Shown here: piece by piece, positions 62,932 to 64,000 of the stretch | Position numbering within the stretch: position 1 is the first letter of the stretch | Layout of the letters: each line of letters begins with the position of its first letter | Assembly: GCF_015751965.1 (NCBI RefSeq) | Contig: NZ_JADOVH010000002.1 | Coordinates: 550,763-614,762 of the forward strand | Length of the DNA: 64,000 bases | Direction: 5' to 3' | Source of the DNA: Frigoribacterium sp. CG_9.8 | Lineage (GTDB): Bacteria; Actinomycetota; Actinomycetes; Actinomycetales; Microbacteriaceae | Translations under genes and position numbers: made by a program | The notes under the pieces: generated by a model | Seen by the model: the letters and a program-made list of their open reading frames with translations, nothing else | Database searches by the model: none | What the model was told of the DNA's origin: nothing

Positions 62932-64000
62932 ATGAACCCGCGAAAAAGTGAGATTTTCACCGATTGTTTCGACGCACCATCCCCTGCACCTCTTCAAGCC
63001 ACTCGCTGTCACCTGCCCTTCCGGCGCACCATCGCGGGTTTTCTGGCACTGCTCCTGTTGCTACTGGTAGCTGGAGTTTCGGTGCTCGCTCCTGATGCGC
63101 CTGCCATCGCGGCCGGTACCAACACCAATGACCCCGCGACGTGGCAAACGGAACCTGGCGAGACTTGCGTAAAAATCGAGCCAGTCACTGTCGTACCGTA
63201 CATTTTGCCCGATGCGCCCACTGACCGCACGTATTCAAAAATCGTCGTCAAGGCGGGGTCTTCGGGTAAAAGCGTGACAGATGAGAATGCAGTGTTCCCG
63301 AATCCGACGCCCGGTGCGAGGTACCAGCATCCTGAAAAAGACTCGATCAGCCACATCATTCTGTGCACAATACCGGTCCGTGACCCTCTTCCGCAGGATG
63401 CCAGTGCTTCAGTCAGTACTGTCCCACCGACATGTGGTGCTGGTGAGCAGCTGGTGTTGGGCACTCCAGTGAACGCCGTCTGGGGCCCAGTCACAGATGC
63501 TTACTCGGTGACAGCGACAGCAACAGAGGGCCACGCTTTTGTTGGCGGGGAGCTGACCCAGACTTTTTCTGGTTCGCTTGCGGCACAGTTGTCATCAACT
63601 GATCCCAGATGTGTGGGGCCGAAAGAGGGGAATCCCGCAGACCCAAGTCATACTGATCAACAGTGCGTGGCCGGTGCCACCGCTGGCGGATCGATCACTG
63701 TCGAGTTGATCGAGGGCTTCACGTACACGATCACCGGACCAAACGACTTCCGATGGGTCTCTGGCACCGTTGCGACGGTGTCCGGCCTTGAACCTGGTTC
63801 GTACGTCGTCACTGTCGAGGCACAATCGGGCTATGTTCTCGTGGGAGCTGAATCGTGGCCATACGAAGTGACGACCCAACCGTCCGCGAACTGCTCACCC
63901 GTTGAGCAGGATGCCAGTGCTTCAGTCAGTACTGTCCCACCGACATGTGGTGCTGGTGAGCAGCTGGTGTTGGGCACTCCAGTGAACGCCGTCTGGGGCC
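62932..64000 (+). CDS. Exported repeat-containing surface protein, 3' partial
   Basis: The reading frame is open from the ATG at 62932 to the window end (356 codons visible). After a charged start comes a hydrophobic helix (residues about 34-53) and an AIAA cleavage-like site near 60. Beyond this the protein is Thr/Val/Pro-rich with regular cysteines and SVTATATEGHAF / SYVVTVEAQSGYVLV strands, as in bacterial immunoglobulin-like or SpaA-type surface repeats. An exact 95-bp direct repeat 513 bp apart shows that modules of 171 residues are tandemly duplicated. Start has no clear ribosome site. Adhesin role is inference. Confidence 0.7.
   Translation, partial: MNPRKSEIFTDCFDAPSPAPLQATRCHLPFRRTIAGFLALLLLLLVAGVSVLAPDAPAIAAGTNTNDPATWQTEPGETCVKIEPVTVVPYILPDAPTDRTYSKIVVKAGSSGKSVTDENAVFPNPTPGARYQHPEKDSISHIILCTIPVRDPLPQDASASVSTVPPTCGAGEQLVLGTPVNAVWGPVTDAYSVTATATEGHAFVGGELTQTFSGSLAAQLSSTDPRCVGPKEGNPADPSHTDQQCVAGATAGGSITVELIEGFTYTITGPNDFRWVSGTVATVSGLEPGSYVVTVEAQSGYVLVGAESWPYEVTTQPSANCSPVEQDASASVSTVPPTCGAGEQLVLGTPVNAVWG
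63393..64000. repeat. Exact 95-bp direct repeat, 513 bp apart (module repeat)
   Basis: 63393-63487 and 63906-64000 are identical; the second copy is cut by the window edge, so the true repeat is likely longer. The spacing is 171 codons, in frame. Confidence 0.97.

Overview
The window looks like chromosome of a high-GC actinobacterium, most likely a member of the Microbacteriaceae. The evidence is a mycothiol ligase (mshC), RbpA, PafB/PafC WYL regulators, a cytochrome bc1-aa3 branch with the actinobacterial CtaF subunit, a DUF222-HNH protein, and many GTG starts. The family assignment is inference from gene content and order.

Layout. 1-6.8 kb holds respiratory-chain genes: ctaD (5' end outside the window), ctaF and a GNAT gene on +, facing ctaE-qcrC-qcrA-qcrB on -. 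6.9-8.4 kb has trpD and a DksA/TraR zinc-finger gene. 8.5-15.2 kb is a histidine-utilisation operon (hutH-hutU-hutF-hutI, -) with a divergent IclR regulator. 15.3-24 kb carries a YchJ/SEC-C protein, a LolA-like exported protein with an ABC-2 exporter, a zinc-ribbon/DUF559-type nuclease-like gene, a UPF0303 protein, a Nudix hydrolase, an S9 peptidase and an SDR. 24.1-33 kb is a housekeeping block: NfeD, SPFH, GDPD, rbpA, ppm, lnt, helY, tatC, tatA. 33-39.5 kb has pafC, pafB, an FKBP PPIase lipoprotein, trmI, a HAD phosphatase and PAC2. Genes for the Pup-proteasome, which I recall lying between trmI and the FKBP gene in many relatives, are absent here. 40-45.4 kb has mshC, an APC permease, uppP and an M20 peptidase.

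A tRNA-Leu(GAG) at 45.5 kb opens an accessory-looking stretch (45.6-49.5 kb). It holds a NERD nuclease-like gene, a DUF222-HNH protein, a decayed Mrr restriction-endonuclease fragment and small ORFs. From 49.5 kb to the end there is a pair of GAF-ANTAR regulators, divergent from a nearly complete type IV pilus cluster: pilB-pilT-pilC, pilA, three minor-pilin or PilX-like genes, pilD and pilMNO. The cluster ends in an exported, repeat-containing surface protein that runs off the window.

The most unusual signal is a scattered set of short tandem arrays with a nearly constant 15-16 bp period but unrelated unit sequences. They sit at gene ends, start codons and inter-domain linkers at about a dozen loci. 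Inside genes the period is 15 bp (five residues, in frame). In one case two convergent genes both end inside the same 16-bp array. Long palindromes between convergent genes, including a perfect 70-bp one, are a second structural theme.
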